Of a DNA stretch of 7,373 bases, positions 5,975 through 7,373 are shown piece by piece. The stretch covers positions 1 to 7,373 of the forward strand of contig CAMOSA010000123.1 of NCBI GenBank assembly GCA_946624335.1, given 5' to 3'. Within the stretch, counting starts at the first letter, position 1, and every line of letters begins with the position of its first letter. Origin of the DNA: an uncultured Prevotellaceae bacterium. GTDB lineage: Bacteria; Bacteroidota; Bacteroidia; Bacteroidales; Bacteroidaceae. A program made the translations under genes and the position numbers. The notes beneath the pieces are model-generated. The model worked only from the letters and a program-made list of their open reading frames with translations, was not told where the DNA came from and did not search any database.

Positions 5975-7063
5975 TTATTCCGGGTTCTTGGAGTGGTAGA
6001 AGTCGAGGGCTTCGCCGTCGATGGCGTCCTGCGTGTGCTGCATCCAGACGTTGCGTACGGTGGGGAGCTCCAGCAGGCCTTTCTCAATCATGGTGCTGTT
6101 GTTGCACTCGTAGCCCATGCGGCTGAAGAACATCTTCCAGGAGGTGTCCTCTACTTCGCCTTCCTCGTTGGCTTCGTAGCCGTTGTTCCACGCGTCGTCA
6201 TCGCCAGCCATGTCGTTGTGACCATGGTCGCCGTCGATGGACATGAGCGGGTGGCAGTAGACCTTACCGCTGGTGATGCCGGCAGCCTTCATACGGCCGA
6301 GGACGTGGGTCTTGAAGTTGCCCATCATGTCGACGGTGCCTACGAAGTAGTTCTTGCTGTACTGCTGGAGAGCCTCCTCGAGTTGGGTGTAGCGGACGTT
6401 GGCCTTATAGGTGTCGTAGCTGTCGGGGTTGCCATGGCCCATGAAGGCGACCACGCCCTCAGCGGCCTGAGTCTTGTAGAGAGCATTGAGCTGCTTAGCC
6501 ACTTCGGGGACATCTTTCTCGGCATCCTGGAGGAGGGGCACACCGAGCTTCAGCACGACACGCGAGAGGTAGTTGTCGTCGAGATCGCCGTTGCTGTTGT
6601 TGGCGAAGTCCTTGATATAATTGATCACGCGCGTATATTCTTCACCGGGAATGACCTGCAGCGACTGCACGACGATCTCGTTGTAGCGCACACCTTCCTG
6701 CGCGAAAGCGTTGAGCCAGAAGTTGGGAGCGTAGAAGTTGCGCGGGTCGACGTTCTCGCCGGCAGCAGCACGGTTGATGCAGATAGCCGATGAGAAGGAG
6801 AGGAAGACGTCGTAGCCGGGGAACTTCTGCTTGTAGGCGTTCACGGTGCCGTCGAAGGCATCGTAAGCCTGCTGCCATGTCGAGCCGAAGGCGACGAGTA
6901 GGATTGCCTTGCTGCTCTTCTTGTTAGCCTTGACGTTCTTGGTCACGGCATCCTGGTACTTCTGCCAGTTGCTGACGTTGTCGTCATCATCATTGCAAGC
7001 CACGAAGCCTGCGGAGAGAACGATGGCTGCGAGAGCCATCAGAAAGAACTTAATCTTCTTCAT
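5975..7063 (-). CDS. CbiK-family chelatase lipoprotein (IhtB/FetB-like)
   Basis: A 362-residue class II chelatase of the CbiK (sirohydrochlorin cobaltochelatase) family, but exported. MKKIKFFLMALAAIVLSAGFVAC is a lipoprotein signal with lipid-acceptor Cys23, followed at once by NDDDDN, an acidic run like the surface-export signal of Bacteroidota lipoproteins. The chelatase fold runs from AILLVAFGS (53-61) to about 345. Metal-site residues aligned by eye with Salmonella CbiK are all present: E142 in PGEEY, H210 in FMGHG and H280 in DGDHGHNDMAGDD. About 17 acidic residues (291-307) are inserted before SWKM relative to the Salmonella enzyme. In Porphyromonas gingivalis the related lipoprotein IhtB/FetB is a heme/iron-binding chelatase-like protein beside a TonB receptor, matching this layout. 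A cytoplasmic biosynthetic role is unlikely given the signal. The likely job is binding, or inserting/removing metal from, an external tetrapyrrole; substrate unknown. Start chosen for the signal peptide; 19 nt separate its stop from the next gene. Confidence 0.9.
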   Translation of the reverse strand: MKKIKFFLMALAAIVLSAGFVACNDDDDNVSNWQKYQDAVTKNVKANKKSSKAILLVAFGSTWQQAYDAFDGTVNAYKQKFPGYDVFLSFSSAICINRAAAGENVDPRNFYAPNFWLNAFAQEGVRYNEIVVQSLQVIPGEEYTRVINYIKDFANNSNGDLDDNYLSRVVLKLGVPLLQDAEKDVPEVAKQLNALYKTQAAEGVVAFMGHGNPDSYDTYKANVRYTQLEEALQQYSKNYFVGTVDMMGNFKTHVLGRMKAAGITSGKVYCHPLMSIDGDHGHNDMAGDDDAWNNGYEANEEGEVEDTSWKMFFSRMGYECNNSTMIEKGLLELPTVRNVWMQHTQDAIDGEALDFYHSKNPE

Positions 7064-7373
7064 TGTAACTTTGTTTTGAATTGGTTTTAAATGATTGGAA
7101 CTTATTTTTTCCTTGTTTGAAGCGGAGGGTGACGGAGGCGTAGACGGTGGTGCCGGGCGTGGTGGTGCCAAGGTGCAGGCCGTGGGGCGTGCGGTCGACG
7201 TAGTTGAAGAGGTTGTCAACGCCCGCCTCCAGACGGAGGGTCAGCCCACGCGACTGAATGGCGCGGCACGCGATGTCGTGGGTCGACGTGAGGCGCCAAA
7301 TGTGATAGGCCTTGCCGTTGCCGTTGAGCTGATAGTAGCGCTTGGAGGAGGCACGGCCGTAGAGACCGAGGCC
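7050..7373 (-). CDS. TonB-dependent receptor, C-terminal 107 residues only (5' end outside window)
   Basis: The open frame enters at the right edge and ends at the stop 7050-7052. It aligns by eye with the end of the complete receptor in this window. Here one reads YHIWRLTSTHDIACRA, EAGVDNLFNYVDR and TTTPGTTVYASVTLRFK; the other has GIWNLSTHHTFDVLS, PSIGVDNLFDRVDR and ALYSPGRMFVVGLKLKFK. The two are therefore paralogous outer-membrane barrels flanking the chelatase. The barrel should finish at or just after LRFK, but the frame continues for about 21 low-complexity residues (QGKNKFQSFKTN...) and overlaps the chelatase start by 14 nt. That tail is AT-rich, like an intergenic leader, and follows a run of six A. 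One extra A would give the end LRFKQGKK. The final residues as written are therefore doubtful. Confidence 0.85.
   Translation of the reverse strand, partial: GLGLYGRASSKRYYQLNGNGKAYHIWRLTSTHDIACRAIQSRGLTLRLEAGVDNLFNYVDRTPHGLHLGTTTPGTTVYASVTLRFKQGKNKFQSFKTNSKQSYNEED
7101..7112 (-). other. A6 run with possible frameshift at the end of the upstream receptor gene
   Basis: On the gene strand the sequence is GGAAAAAATAAG. As given, the receptor frame reads Gly-Lys-Asn-Lys and continues to 7050. With seven A instead of six it would read Gly-Lys-Lys and stop at TAA, leaving a normal short gap before the chelatase. This could be a base-calling error, ribosomal slippage or a real variant. Confidence 0.45.

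Noticed and set aside
5956..6087. A 44-codon upstream extension of the complete receptor's frame
   Set aside because: It overlaps the chelatase coding region and is Ser/Thr/Arg-rich shadow sequence. The ATG at 5953-5955 begins a normal signal peptide.
7064..7219. A 52-codon upstream extension of the chelatase frame
   Set aside because: It overlaps the receptor's conserved C-terminus in another frame. The ATG at 7061-7063 starts a proper lipoprotein signal.

Overview
The window is a GC-rich, gene-dense stretch of a Bacteroidota genome, probably Bacteroidales and Prevotella/Porphyromonas-like. All genes read on the minus strand. The assignment rests on two TonB-dependent receptors flanking a surface-type lipoprotein, an exact TAnnTTTG Bacteroidota -7 promoter box, and weak or absent Shine-Dalgarno sequences. 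The genes concern tetrapyrroles, specifically cobalamin (vitamin B12) assembly and probably metal-tetrapyrrole capture at the outer membrane.

In transcription order (right to left) there are five genes. (1) The 3' end of a TonB-dependent receptor (7050-7373, cut by the window edge). (2) A CbiK-family chelatase made as a lipoprotein (5975-7063). (3) A complete TonB-dependent receptor of 704 residues (3841-5955), paralogous to the first. (4) A 904-residue fusion of L-threonine-O-3-phosphate decarboxylase (CobD of Salmonella, CobC-like) with cobyric acid synthase CobQ/CbiP (1076-3790). (5) CbiB, adenosylcobinamide-phosphate synthase (1-939, missing only its last residues at the left edge). Gaps are -14, 19, 50 and 136 nt, so a single operon is plausible, with a probable extra promoter just before the fusion gene.

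The last two genes form one biochemical unit. The CobQ half makes cobyric acid, the CobD half makes (R)-1-amino-2-propanol phosphate, and CbiB joins them into adenosylcobinamide phosphate. The upstream receptor/chelatase/receptor group resembles the IhtA/IhtB (FetB) receptor-plus-chelatase arrangement known in Porphyromonas gingivalis. Its ligand here, whether heme, a corrinoid or a precursor, cannot be fixed from sequence.

The most unusual feature is the repeat load. Four copies of one 39-bp palindromic element, exactly 13 codons long, lie inside coding sequence: three in the CobD-CobQ fusion and one in cbiB. They occur in both orientations and always in an open frame. The linker joining the two fused enzymes is largely repeat-derived. 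A second family, 7-bp tandem repeats of the cattcgt/catttgt type, supplies the 3' end of the fusion gene including its stop codon. It also occurs in the opposite orientation, in frame, inside cbiB. No such element was seen in the receptor or chelatase genes.
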